Source: Noviherbaspirillum malthae
GTDB lineage: Bacteria; Pseudomonadota; Gammaproteobacteria; Burkholderiales; Burkholderiaceae_D
Assembly: GCF_015352985.1 (NCBI RefSeq)
Contig: NZ_JACYXF010000006.1
Location: forward strand, 124,001 to 188,000
Length of the DNA: 64,000 nucleotides
Direction: 5' to 3'
Part shown: one piece after another, positions 1 to 8,807 of the stretch
Layout of the letters: each line of letters begins with the position of its first letter
Position numbering within the stretch: position 1 is the first letter of the stretch
The notes under the pieces: generated by a model
What the model saw: only the letters and a program-made list of their open reading frames with translations
Told to the model about the DNA's origin: nothing
Databases searched by the model: none
Program-made: the position numbers and the translations under genes

Positions 1-1546
1 GCTCCCAGGCGGCGAGACGGGCGGCTTCATGCGAGGCGATGGCATCGCGCCGCAGCGCGTTGATGGCTGCTGCCGGCACGAACCAGGGCTGCGACAGCGA
101 CAGCTCAACCTCGGCCGCTTCGAACATGGTGTTGCCGAGCTTGCCGAGGCTGGCTCGCAAGCCGGACTCCGCCTGCGCTGCCTGCTGCGCAGGCTGCAGC
201 GCCATCACGGAATCGGTCGCGCTGACGATGCCGTCCTCGTCCGTAATCGACAGGCGCAAGCCGTCGCGATTCTCATTCTCGGACAGGGTCAGCCGAAGCG
301 ATACCTTGCGTTCCGCCGATTTCTTCTGCAAGGCGCCTTCCCACTGGTGATCGCGGTTGCGATGAATGACGATGCCGGCTTTCAGCCCGGGCAGGGCGGC
401 CAGGCTTTCATTGGGATAGATGCGCCAGCGCTGGCCTTCCTCATCCTCGCCCAGTTTCTCCACCTTGTTTGCAAGGATGCCGACGGTGGTGCGCTTGTTC
501 ATGTAATTGAGACCGTCGCCGTTGGCCAGCGGCGCATTCGCCAGCAGGTCGAAATACTCGTTCCCGATCCGGCTGACCGTACCCACTTCCACTCCCACAT
601 ACTTCGGCGAATCGAATGCGCCGATGTCGCCCTGGCGTCCCTGCGCGAAATAGTCGGTGTGGCCGCGGTGGAAGTTCTTGTCGACGTCGGGAGCAAACAT
701 CAGGCGCGTGCGACCGCTGGAAGCGCGTGAAAACTCCGGCCGGCGCTCCAGGATCTCGTCGAGCAGCTGGCGGTAGTGGCCGGTGATGTTCTTCACATAG
801 CCCATGTCCTTGTAACGGCCCTCGATCTTGAACGAACGGATGCCGGCGTCGATCAGCGCTTCCAGGTTGCGGCTCTGGTCATTGTCCTTCATCGACAGCA
901 GGTGCTTTTCATAGGCCACCACGCGCCCCTGACCGTCGGTGAGCGTGTAGGGCAGGCGGCAGGCCTGCGAGCAGTCGCCGCGGTTGGCGCTGCGGCCGGT
1001 ATCGGCGTGCGAGATGTAGCATTGCCCGGAAAACGCCACGCACAGTGCGCCGTGGATGAAGTATTCGAGCGGCGTGTCGACTTCCTCGCGAATCTTTCTG
1101 ATCTGGTCCAGGGTGAGTTCCCGTGCCAGCACCAGCTGGGAGAAGCCGACCGCGCCTAAGAAGCGCGCCTTGTCGACGGTGCGGATATCGCATTGCGTGC
1201 TGGCATGCAGCTGGATGGGCGGCAGGTCCATTTCCACCAGGCCCATGTCCTGCACGATGAGCGCATCGACGCCCGCATCGTAGAGCTGCCAGATCTGCTT
1301 GCGCGCCGTTTCCAGTTCGGCATCGTGCATGATGGTATTCATGGTCACGAAGATGCGGGCGCGGTAGTGGTGCGCAAATTCCACCAAGGCGGAAATATCC
1401 TCCAGCGAATTGCTGGCGTTGTGGCGCGCGCCGAACGCAGGACCTCCGATATAGACAGCGTCCGCGCCGTGCAGGATGGCTTCGCGGCCGATCTCGGCGG
1501 TCTTGGCGGGGGACAACAATTCGAGCTGGTGGGCAAGGAGCGACAT
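1..1546 (-). CDS. rlhA: 23S rRNA 5-hydroxycytidine C2501 synthase RlhA (U32 peptidase family), 3' part cut by window edge
   Basis: I translated the minus strand from the ATG at 1546; the visible 515 codons form one open frame running off the window at base 1. The N-terminus reads ELLSPAKTAEIGREAILHGA and continues with DAVYIGGPAFGARHNA, which I recognise as the U32 family member RlhA (YdcP) rather than the shorter TrhP/YegQ. Four cysteines near residues 169, 176, 192 and 196 (ALC, GQC, GDC, QAC) are the family's Fe-S/active-centre cluster. The E. coli enzyme has about 650 residues and hydroxylates C2501 of 23S rRNA using prephenate-dependent chemistry. The C-terminal portion lies outside the window. 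The RlhA versus TrhP assignment rests on remembered similarity. Confidence 0.85.
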   Translation of the reverse strand, partial: MSLLAHQLELLSPAKTAEIGREAILHGADAVYIGGPAFGARHNASNSLEDISALVEFAHHYRARIFVTMNTIMHDAELETARKQIWQLYDAGVDALIVQDMGLVEMDLPPIQLHASTQCDIRTVDKARFLGAVGFSQLVLARELTLDQIRKIREEVDTPLEYFIHGALCVAFSGQCYISHADTGRSANRGDCSQACRLPYTLTDGQGRVVAYEKHLLSMKDNDQSRNLEALIDAGIRSFKIEGRYKDMGYVKNITGHYRQLLDEILERRPEFSRASSGRTRLMFAPDVDKNFHRGHTDYFAQGRQGDIGAFDSPKYVGVEVGTVSRIGNEYFDLLANAPLANGDGLNYMNKRTTVGILANKVEKLGEDEEGQRWRIYPNESLAALPGLKAGIVIHRNRDHQWEGALQKKSAERKVSLRLTLSENENRDGLRLSITDEDGIVSATDSVMALQPAQQAAQAESGLRASLGKLGNTMFEAAEVELSLSQPWFVPAAAINALRRDAIASHEAARLAAWE

Positions 1547-1749
1547 GGTGAAATCCGATCAGGCGGCAGCGGCTGCAGGGGAAGGCGGAGATTATAGCCA
1601 ATGCAGGATGCTTGGGCCGGAATCGACGTTAAAACTGCAGGAGCAGGTGCGACTATGTCAGTCAGAAAGATTGCATGAAATGCAATGGCGTTTCAGTACG
1701 GCTGCTTCGCACGGTTGAGCCGCCGTGCCGGAGCAGCCAAGGATGACAT

Positions 1750-2208
1750 TCAGCTAAATACGATTTCGTCGAACAAACCGATCTGCACGATGCAGTCGGC
1801 CGCTTCCGTATCGATGTCCGACGGGTCGCCTTCCTCGACGGCGGCGCTGATGATTTCCCGGATGGCTTCCGGCACTTCGGCATCGCCTCCGACGATGCGT
1901 TCGATGGCATCGGCCACGCCCTGCAGATCGAGCGTGCCGCCCTGCGCAGGGTCCTTGGAAGCAAGAAATGTGGCCGATGTGTAGAGCGGCGCATCGTCGT
2001 CGTCGGCATCCGAATCATGTTCGACATAGTCGGTCAGGTCGAAGTCGCGGACGCCTTCGTTGCCCTGGCGGTCGTCGGCCGCTTCGCCGCTGGCGTCGGC
2101 CCAGTAGGAGCTGCCGCCTTCGACCGCCAGTTCGAGGACATGCGAGAGAAATTCGGCGCTCAACTCGTAGGAGGCGCCGTCGATGGTGATCGTCGTTCGT
2201 GTTTTCAT
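1750..2208 (-). CDS. Acidic hypothetical protein, 152 aa
   Basis: I do not recognise this family. The protein is strongly acidic, with an Asp-rich run (EHDSDADDDD) near residues 64-73. It starts with a short beta-like segment (KTRTTITIDGASYELS) and has no signal peptide or membrane segment. It lies between a methyltransferase gene and rlhA on the same strand, 57 bp after the methyltransferase stop. The start ATG at 2208 is supported by uninterrupted coding character and by the ITIDG motif directly after it. It could be a small cytosolic regulator, an immunity-type protein or a DNA-mimic; nothing visible decides among these. Confidence 0.7.
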   Translation of the reverse strand: MKTRTTITIDGASYELSAEFLSHVLELAVEGGSSYWADASGEAADDRQGNEGVRDFDLTDYVEHDSDADDDDAPLYTSATFLASKDPAQGGTLDLQGVADAIERIVGGDAEVPEAIREIISAAVEEGDPSDIDTEAADCIVQIGLFDEIVFS

Positions 2209-2265
2209 TGATTGGCTCCGTAAGTATGGCCGCCGGCGGCCGGACCGGTTGCGGAGCCGGCCGGG

Positions 2266-2871
2266 TCAGCTCTTCGTGGAATTGCCCGCCGCCTTCTGCG
2301 CCGGCGTGATCGTCCAGTAGTAGAGCGTCTTGCCGCCGATGCGTTCCTCCCTTTCCGGCGGCCATTCGGCGCCCATGTCGAAATCGTGGGAAACGACACG
2401 GGTGCCGACCTTCAGCTGCTTCCAGAGCATGGGCCGGATCTTGCGGTTGACTTCGGGCAGCAGGTACAGCGTCACCACGGTGGCTTTCGACACGTCGGCC
2501 TTGAACAGGTCGCCCACCATGAATTCCACCTGGCTTTCGACGCCGGCTGTCTTTGCATTCGCCTTGGCTTCCTCGATGCGCACGGGATTGAGGTCGATGC
2601 CGACGCCGGTCGCGCCGCGATCTTTCGCCGCGGTAATGACGATGCGGCCGTCGCCGCAGCCGAGGTCGTACAGCACGTCATTCTTTCCGACCTTCGCCAG
2701 GTCCAGCATGCGGTTGACGATGTTTTTCGGCGTCGGCACATATGGCACGTCGAGCTTGGGCGTGGTCTGCGCTTGCGCCTGCGCCCCTGCGATGCCCAGG
2801 GCCCAGAACAATGCAAACAGGAACAGTCCGGGCAGGCGGATGCGGATTCTGATACGGGGTTGCGATTCCAT
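2266..2871 (-). CDS. Class I SAM-dependent methyltransferase with N-terminal export/anchor segment
   Basis: The start is ATG 2871, preceded by AAGGAG, which overlaps the stop codon of the upstream permease gene (stop at 2876), so the two are probably translationally coupled. Residues 1-35 contain an Arg/Ile repeat (RIRIRIR), then a hydrophobic stretch (LFLFALFWALGIAGAQAQA) resembling a signal peptide or membrane anchor. The catalytic domain follows: DLGCGDGRIVI (motif I, about residue 70), GIDLNP (acidic ribose-binding loop) and VGDLFKAD. The head YVPTP..IVNRMLDLA resembles the FAM173/ATP-synthase-c lysine methyltransferase-like family. Substrate is unknown. A secreted SAM enzyme would lack cofactor in the periplasm, so the segment may act as an anchor instead. 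Confidence 0.75.
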   Translation of the reverse strand: MESQPRIRIRIRLPGLFLFALFWALGIAGAQAQAQTTPKLDVPYVPTPKNIVNRMLDLAKVGKNDVLYDLGCGDGRIVITAAKDRGATGVGIDLNPVRIEEAKANAKTAGVESQVEFMVGDLFKADVSKATVVTLYLLPEVNRKIRPMLWKQLKVGTRVVSHDFDMGAEWPPEREERIGGKTLYYWTITPAQKAAGNSTKS

Positions 2872-2875
2872 GGCA

Positions 2876-4303
2876 TTACTCCTTGCTGGCTTGAGGTGGG
2901 AGGCGGCGCTGGGAAGGATTCGGATGCAGCACATGCATCAGGCCCAGGAGCACGAAGCCGGCGAGCAGGACCGCCACGCCGATCCAGGCGGCATTGAGCC
3001 CGCCCAGTTCCTGGCTGTACACATAGGACAGGCTGGACCACAGCATGAAGGCGCTGGTGGCGCAGAAACACAATGGCAGCAGCGGATAGAAAGGCACGCG
3101 GAAGGGCCGTTCGGCATGCGGGTCGCGGATGCGCAGCACGATCAGGGACAGGCCCGAGAGCAGGAAGAACAGCCAGAAGACCGGCGCGGTGAATTCCACC
3201 ATGGCCTTGAAGCCGCTGCCGATCATCGCGCCCAGCCCAAGCAGGCACAGCGCCGCAAGGCCCTGCACCAGCATCGCCGTAGCCGGGCTGTCGCGGCGCG
3301 CATCCCAGACGGCGAGCCTGCCGAGCACCGGCCAGTCGCAAGCCAGCGCATAGCTGGTGCGCGCGCCGACGATCATGGTGGCATTGATGGAAGTCACCGA
3401 CGATACCACTACCAGCAGAGCAATGAAGGCCTGTCCGACGGGGCCGAGGGTGGATTGCATCATGTCAGCCGCGACCGCATCCGACCTGGCCATCGCGCCG
3501 ATGCCAAGCCCCTTCCAGAATGCCCAGTTCACCATCACGTACAGCAGGGTGATGACGATGATGGACAGCGAAAGGGCTTTTACCATGTTGCGGCGCGCAT
3601 CCTTGATTTCGGCGCTGATATAGGCCGCTTCGTTCCAGCCGCCGTAGGTCAGCAGCACGAACACCATGGCCAGGCCAAAGGAAGTGCCCGAGGGCGGTGC
3701 TGCGGGCAAGGCCGGCTCCGGTGCGCCGCCGCGCATGGCAAGCGCGGCGGCGACGATGACCAGCAGGCCGAGGATTTCCAGTACCGTCAGCCAGGTCTGC
3801 ATGGACGCGCCGGCGCGGATGCCCAGCAGGTTGATGCCGGTCAGCACCACGACGGCCGCCGCAGCATAGAGTACCGGACCCCATTCCTTGCCGGCAAATT
3901 CGAGCGGCAGCAGGCGGTGCAGGTAATCGCCGAACACGAAGGCGAGCAGCGCGATGGAGCCGGTGGTGATGACGGAAAGACGGGCCCAGCCGAACAGGAA
4001 GGCGACCGAGCGGCCATAGGCGCGGTTGAGGAAATGGTAGTCGCCGCCGGCATGCGAATAGGCAGTCGTCAATTCCGCATAGCAAAGGGCGCCGATCAGC
4101 GAGATGACGCCGCCGAAGACCCAGGCGGCAAACATCCATTCGGTGCTGCCGGTCATGCCCGCCACCATCGAGGGCGACTTGAAGATGCCGGCACCGACGA
4201 CCACGCCGACGATCAGTGCGACCGCTTGGGGAAGGCCGAGCGTCGGTCGCGGGAGAGCGGCGGCGGAGGCGGTCGAAACAGATGCGCGCGCACTGTCTGG
4301 CAT
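2876..4303 (-). CDS. APC-superfamily amino acid permease
   Basis: Inner-membrane transporter of the amino acid-polyamine-organocation superfamily. The helix-1 signature VVGAGIFKSPS follows the N-terminus, and about 12 hydrophobic helices can be seen through to the C-terminal LLAGFVLLGLMHVL segment. The frame is open further upstream to a GTG at 4429, with another ATG at 4360. I use ATG 4303 because it begins a short polar tail (MPDSARAS) before helix 1; 4360 has AGGAG abutting the ATG, which is too close. Substrate cannot be assigned. It heads a minus-strand run with the methyltransferase, acidic protein and rlhA. Start choice is uncertain; family is firm. Confidence 0.85.
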   Translation of the reverse strand: MPDSARASVSTASAAALPRPTLGLPQAVALIVGVVVGAGIFKSPSMVAGMTGSTEWMFAAWVFGGVISLIGALCYAELTTAYSHAGGDYHFLNRAYGRSVAFLFGWARLSVITTGSIALLAFVFGDYLHRLLPLEFAGKEWGPVLYAAAAVVVLTGINLLGIRAGASMQTWLTVLEILGLLVIVAAALAMRGGAPEPALPAAPPSGTSFGLAMVFVLLTYGGWNEAAYISAEIKDARRNMVKALSLSIIVITLLYVMVNWAFWKGLGIGAMARSDAVAADMMQSTLGPVGQAFIALLVVVSSVTSINATMIVGARTSYALACDWPVLGRLAVWDARRDSPATAMLVQGLAALCLLGLGAMIGSGFKAMVEFTAPVFWLFFLLSGLSLIVLRIRDPHAERPFRVPFYPLLPLCFCATSAFMLWSSLSYVYSQELGGLNAAWIGVAVLLAGFVLLGLMHVLHPNPSQRRLPPQASKE

Positions 4304-4751
4304 GTCGTACCCCGGTTCGGCAGGCTGACACGGGGAAGACTGGCCATGGACCGCGCTCATCTCCTGCCGCAGCTGCGCCTGACTTGAATGGAAAGGAGCC
4401 GATACCCGTACCGCCGGTGAGCGCAGCACAAGATTTGTACCAGCCGCTGGTTAATCTCGTTGCGAGACAAAGCCGGGGAAAAGGTTCGCTGCCCGGATGC
4501 AGGACATGACATGGATCACAAGTTGGTGAAGCGGGGAAATTTTCAGAGGAAGAACGTTGCCCGCCAGGGCCGTTCAGTTTCGCGGGCCAAGCCGGGCTGC
4601 ACTTTTCCGGCTGGAACAGCAATGTCATTCCGGTAAGCGCCTGCGCAGCGCCAGCCGCCTCAGGTAAAGCTCGCCTATACTTGCTCCGGTCGCAACTTTA
4701 CGGCTCCGCACGCACATTGAATGCCGCTGCGTCGATGGAGCTCATAGCAAG
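4304..4751. other. Intergenic region between APC permease and LysR gene
   Basis: Divergent spacer of about 450 bp (320 bp if the permease starts at its most upstream GTG). A TATACT hexamer at 4676-4681 could be the -10 of the LysR gene at 4752, but no good -35 lies 16-18 bp upstream. No gene or RNA seen. Confidence 0.4.
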
Positions 4752-5660
4752 ATGATTCAACTCAGCCAGATCAGATGCTTCGTCATGGTGGCGCAGGAGC
4801 TGAACTTCGGCCGTGCCGCCGAACGCCTGAACATGACCCAGCCGCCGCTCAGCCGGCAGATACAGCAGCTGGAAAAGACGCTCGGCCTGCGCCTGCTCGA
4901 CCGCGACCGGCGCGGGGTGCTGCTGACCGAGGCCGGCAGTGCCTTTCTTCCGGAAGCGATTCACCTGCTCAAGTCCGGCGAGGCGGCGGTCGATGCGGCG
5001 CAGCGAGCCTTTCGCGGCGACGCCGGCCGTGTTGCCATCGGCCACAGCGTCAGCTATGCATTCGTGCCGGATCTGGTCACGGCAGCCTCGGTGCGCCTGC
5101 CGAACGTCCGGATCGAGCTGGAGGAATTGCTGGTCGACGAGCAGCTGGACCGGCTGCGCGGCGGCAGCCTCGATCTGGCGCTGATTCCGATGGCGCCCGA
5201 TCTGCCCGACCTCTCATCCATGCCGGTGCTGCGGGAACCCTTTCTCGCGGCATTGCCGTCAGCACACCGGCTGGCGAAGGATACCCGGCGCTGCGATGTC
5301 CGCCTGCAGGACTTCGAAGGCGAGCCGTTCATCATGTACCCGCCGGGCGCCGAAGGTCACCATCACCAGCTGCTGAGCGCGATGTTCGCCGCTCACGGCG
5401 TGGCGCCGCGCCATGTGCAGTTCATCCGTCATCTGCATTCCATCCTCGCTCTGGTCAACCTCGGCGCGGGACTTGCGCTCGTGCCGGCCTCCGCCGCCCG
5501 AATGGCTTATCCCGAGGTGGTTTTCAGGCCGCTGGCGCCGGAACCTTCTGAAGCCTGTCCGATAGCGGAACTTCACCTGGTCTGGCGCAGCGCCGATGAA
5601 AAGGACAATCCGGTGGTCAACGAAATGCGCAGGTTCATCCTGTCGCAGGCGAAGACATAG
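4752..5660 (+). CDS. LysR-family transcriptional regulator
   Basis: A 302-aa LysR-type regulator. The N-terminal winged helix-turn-helix spans residues 1-60 (FGRAAERLNMTQPPLSRQI, then LGLRLLDRDRR), and an effector-binding domain follows. The N-terminal block is nearly identical to that of the oppositely oriented LysR at 5635-6549, so the two are paralogs of the TcuR/BenM-like group. Its 3' end overlaps that of the paralog by 26 bp in convergent orientation. It is divergent from the APC permease, a plausible target. Ligand is unknown. Confidence 0.9.
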   Translation: MIQLSQIRCFVMVAQELNFGRAAERLNMTQPPLSRQIQQLEKTLGLRLLDRDRRGVLLTEAGSAFLPEAIHLLKSGEAAVDAAQRAFRGDAGRVAIGHSVSYAFVPDLVTAASVRLPNVRIELEELLVDEQLDRLRGGSLDLALIPMAPDLPDLSSMPVLREPFLAALPSAHRLAKDTRRCDVRLQDFEGEPFIMYPPGAEGHHHQLLSAMFAAHGVAPRHVQFIRHLHSILALVNLGAGLALVPASAARMAYPEVVFRPLAPEPSEACPIAELHLVWRSADEKDNPVVNEMRRFILSQAKT

Positions 5661-6549
5661 GCAGATCAAGAATCAGTTCGCGCAGCCGTTCAATGTGGTG
5701 TGCGGCTGACCTGCCGCCCGAAGGCCAGGCGAGGTAAAGCTCCGACACGATGGGTACCGGAAGATCGATCGGCCGGAATGCCACGCCTGCAAAACGGGCG
5801 GCGGAGACTTCCTGCGGCAGCAGCGCAAGACCGAGTCCGCTGCCGACCAGCGACAGGATGGTGTGGGTCTTCTGCACATGCTGCATGTAGCGCGGCGCGA
5901 TGCCGGCGGTATGGAAGGCAGCGGTGGTCAGTTCGTAGAAATAGCCGCCTTGGCCGGGGCTGTACATGATGAAGGGCTGCTCATGCAGGTCGCCGATGAC
6001 GAGGCGGGTTTTCGAGGCGAGGGGATGCGCCGCGGGAATGGCTGCCACTACCGGCTCCCGAATCACGCGGTGCGCATGCAGCCCCGCGAACTGCGCCGGT
6101 GCGCGCACGACGGCAAGGTCAAGCCTTCCCGCATGCAGCGCGGCGAGCGCTTCGGGCGTCGACATTTCATGCAGGATCATTTCGACGCCCGGCAGCTCGC
6201 GCGACACCGTCGCCATCACGCGCGGCAGAAAGTCGAAACCCGCCGAAGGCACGTAGCCGATCATGGCGATCGCTCCGGCAGTACCGGTTGCACTGCGGCG
6301 GGCAAGCGATTCCGTGGCGTCGGCCAGGTCGAGCAGATGCACCGCCTTGGGCAGGAAGGCGCGGCCGGCGGCGGTGAGTGCCACCGCATTCTGCCTGCGC
6401 TCGAACAGGATGACGCCGAGTTCCCATTCCAGCTGCTGTATTGCGCGGCTGAGCGGCGGCTGCGTCATGTTCAGGCGCTCGGCGGCGCGGCCGAAGTGCA
6501 GCTCCCTGGCCAATTCGACGAAGCATTGGACTTGATTGAGCTGCAGCAT
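5635..6549 (-). CDS. LysR-family transcriptional regulator (paralog of the 4752-5660 gene)
   Basis: A 304-aa LysR regulator starting MLQLNQVQCFVELARELHFG, with the HTH element FGRAAERLNMTQPPLSRAIQ shared with the neighbouring regulator. The effector domain spans roughly residues 90-295. It lies downstream of a TctC-type binding protein gene and a DapA-family gene on the same strand (133 bp gap), so it is a plausible regulator of that pair. The 3' end overlaps the opposing LysR gene by 26 bp, giving antisense 3' ends. Effector unknown. Confidence 0.9.
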   Translation of the reverse strand: MLQLNQVQCFVELARELHFGRAAERLNMTQPPLSRAIQQLEWELGVILFERRQNAVALTAAGRAFLPKAVHLLDLADATESLARRSATGTAGAIAMIGYVPSAGFDFLPRVMATVSRELPGVEMILHEMSTPEALAALHAGRLDLAVVRAPAQFAGLHAHRVIREPVVAAIPAAHPLASKTRLVIGDLHEQPFIMYSPGQGGYFYELTTAAFHTAGIAPRYMQHVQKTHTILSLVGSGLGLALLPQEVSAARFAGVAFRPIDLPVPIVSELYLAWPSGGRSAAHHIERLRELILDLPMSSPATG

Positions 6550-6682
6550 GAATGATGAATGGTTCGGGCCTGTTAGTACATCGTTGGTACTTGACTATTG
6601 GGATGCGCTCCCATTCATCCGACGGAAGAGACGAATGGGAAAAGGTCCGTGGGCCTCGCATGCGTAAGGCCCACATCTTATC

Positions 6683-7642
6683 TCAGCGGGGCGTTTCCCA
6701 CTGCTTCAGCAGCTCGCCGAGGCGATCGAGATCCTGCGGCGAGAGCGGCCAGGTGGCCGGCGGACGCGCCGCGCCGCAATCCTGACCCATCAGCTGCAGC
6801 GCCGCCTTCACCACGCTCACGTTGGAGCCGTTGCGCTCCTGCGCGCGCAGCGCTTCGAAATCGGCCATGCTGCGGATCAGCGTGCGCGCGGCAGTGTAAT
6901 CGCCGCGCTCGAGCGCGCCATGGATCTGCATCGAGAGTTCGGGGAAGACATTGATCAGCCCCGAGGTGAAGCCGCGCGCACCGACCGCATACAGCGGCGG
7001 CGCCCAGGTTTCGGCCAGACCGCCCACCCAGGCGATGTCGCGGTCGGCGACGCGATCCATGACTTCCGCCAGCTGCAGCGGCGTAGGCGATGCCCACTTG
7101 ACGCCGACAACTTCCGGAATCCGGCACAGCTGTTCGATCACGGCATTGCCGACGGTGGCGTCGCGCAGATACAGCACCAGCGGCAGGCCTTCCGCCGCGT
7201 CGGCGATGCGCCTGAGGTAGGCCGCGATGCCGCTGGGCGCGACGAAGGGGTCCGGCAGCTGGTGCACCATCAGCGCGGCGGCTCCCGCCTTGCGGGAGGC
7301 CTTGGCGAGCGCGCAGGCTTCGTGGACGCTGCGTCCGACGCCGCCCACCAGCGGAATGCGGCCGTCGATGTGCTCGGCCGCGGCATGGATCATGTGTTCG
7401 GCTTCGGCGGCAGTGAGGCCGTAGAACTCGCTGGTATTGCCGTTTGCCACCAGGATATGGACACCGGCATTGACGGCGCGGTCGACGACGGGTTTGAGGC
7501 GCTGCGGCGCGATCTGATCCTGCGCGTCGAAGGGCGTGACCAGGATGCCGGAAATGCCGTTGAGGGATTGCCTCAGGGAAGTGTAAGTGCTTGTCGGGTT
7601 CATGTTTATCAAAATTAAGGGTTCACGTCCGGGTCGCGTCAT
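6683..7642 (-). CDS. DapA-family (dihydrodipicolinate synthase-like) lyase/dehydratase
   Basis: A class I (Schiff-base) aldolase-fold enzyme. ISGILVTPFD begins the TIM barrel, and NGNTSEFYGLT replaces the GTTGE substrate loop of true DapA. The catalytic Tyr lies in LVLYLRD and the Schiff-base Lys in VVGVKWAS (about residue 180). The barrel is complete, ending near TWPLSPQD. The start ATG 7642 overlaps the TctC-like stop as ATGA, suggesting translational coupling; a second Met at 7603 (MNPTSTYT) is an alternative nearer to family starts. Its location next to a tricarboxylate-type binding protein suggests catabolism of a keto or sugar acid (compare KdgD-type dehydratases), not lysine synthesis. 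Substrate unknown. Confidence 0.8.
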   Translation of the reverse strand: MTRPGREPLILINMNPTSTYTSLRQSLNGISGILVTPFDAQDQIAPQRLKPVVDRAVNAGVHILVANGNTSEFYGLTAAEAEHMIHAAAEHIDGRIPLVGGVGRSVHEACALAKASRKAGAAALMVHQLPDPFVAPSGIAAYLRRIADAAEGLPLVLYLRDATVGNAVIEQLCRIPEVVGVKWASPTPLQLAEVMDRVADRDIAWVGGLAETWAPPLYAVGARGFTSGLINVFPELSMQIHGALERGDYTAARTLIRSMADFEALRAQERNGSNVSVVKAALQLMGQDCGAARPPATWPLSPQDLDRLGELLKQWETPR

Positions 7643-8598
7643 TCGGGCTGGATGCCGGCTTTCTTGATGATGCTGCCCCAGCGGGAAAATTCCGCCGTCT
7701 GGAAGGAAGCCAGGCCTTCCGGTGTGGAGGTATAGATTTCCATGCCGGTCTGGTTCATGAACTTGCGCACCGATTCGGTCTGTGTCGCCTTGGTCAGCAA
7801 TTCATTGAGACGCTTGACGGTGGCGGGCGAGGTGCCTGCCGGCGCGTATAGCGCATTCCAGTAGCTCATCTCGTAGCCGGGCAGGCCGCTCTCGCTGAGC
7901 GTCGGCAATTCGGGAGCGAGCGCCGAGCGCTTCGGGCTGGTCACGCCCAGCGCCTTGAGCTTGCCGGATTTCACGTGCGACATGGTGGCGGCGAGGTCGA
8001 CGATCATCATGTCGATCTGACCGCCGATGAGATCGGTCACCGCCGGCGGGTTGGCCTTGTAGGGAACATAGAGCAGTTCCGCTCCGGTCATCTGCTGCAC
8101 CAGTTCGACCGCGACGCGGGAGGATGAGGTGCCGGCGCCGAAGCTGAGCTTGCCGGGTTCCTTCTTGGCCAGGTTGATGACGTCGCCGATGCTTTTTGCC
8201 GGCAGATCGGGCTTGGTGACCATCACCAGATAGCCCTTGGCGATCGCGCCGACCGGGGCGAAATCCTTCACCGGATCGTAGGGCAGCTTCTTGTACAGGT
8301 GAGGATTGGCGGCCTGCGTCGTATTGGTGGTCATGAAGACGGTATAGCCGTCCGGCGCTGCGCGCGCCACCATCTGGGCGGCGATGGCGCCGTTGGCGCC
8401 CGGTTTGTTCTCGATGATCACCGGGGTTTTCGTTTCGGTAGTGATTTCCTGCGCGATGGCGCGAGCCAGACCATCGGTGGCGCTGCCTGCGGTGCCGCCG
8501 ACGACGATGGTGATGGTTTTGGACGGAAAGGCCTGGGCGGAGGCAAGCATGGGAACGACGCTACCCAGCATCGCACACAGCAGCAACTTCAGTTTCAT
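7639..8598 (-). CDS. Tripartite tricarboxylate transporter solute-binding protein (TctC/Bug family)
   Basis: A periplasmic binding protein of the Bug family, greatly expanded in Burkholderiales. The ATG at 8598 is preceded by GAGGAG and starts a Sec signal peptide (MKLKLLLCAMLGSVVPMLASAQA, cleaved after ASA). The mature protein begins FPSKTITIVVGGTAGSATDG, with typical Bug landmarks PGANGAIAAQMVARAAPDGYT, LPYDPVKDFAPV and VPYKANPPAVTDLIGGQIDM. No TctA/TctB membrane genes are in the window, so it is an orphan receptor; Bug orphans commonly use remote TctAB. The likely ligand is an organic acid metabolised by the adjacent DapA-family enzyme (inference). Confidence 0.9.
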   Translation of the reverse strand: MKLKLLLCAMLGSVVPMLASAQAFPSKTITIVVGGTAGSATDGLARAIAQEITTETKTPVIIENKPGANGAIAAQMVARAAPDGYTVFMTTNTTQAANPHLYKKLPYDPVKDFAPVGAIAKGYLVMVTKPDLPAKSIGDVINLAKKEPGKLSFGAGTSSSRVAVELVQQMTGAELLYVPYKANPPAVTDLIGGQIDMMIVDLAATMSHVKSGKLKALGVTSPKRSALAPELPTLSESGLPGYEMSYWNALYAPAGTSPATVKRLNELLTKATQTESVRKFMNQTGMEIYTSTPEGLASFQTAEFSRWGSIIKKAGIQPE

Positions 8599-8807
8599 TG
8601 GGTCTCCTCGATTGAATCCATGGCAATTCATGGTTGGCGAGCGCAAGTGTCGCTGCCGGACAGGCTGCCTGTCCAATTCAATGAGGGCATCGGGTCATGC
8701 GCGTTTTGAATCAGGATTTGAATCAGGTGCGCGGATGCAACAACGGGCCATGTCGCCATGGCCCGGATTCGCGCCGGTTCGGACGGAGTCAGAAACCGGC
8801 ATTGGCT

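Noticed and set aside
2330-4387. 685-codon open frame on the plus strand
   Set aside because: It is antisense to the methyltransferase and APC permease genes. Its product is His/Arg/Gln-rich and domain-free, the usual shadow of a GC-rich gene.
4676-4681. TATACT as promoter of the LysR gene at 4752
   Set aside because: No acceptable -35 hexamer at 16-18 bp upstream, so not listed as a promoter.
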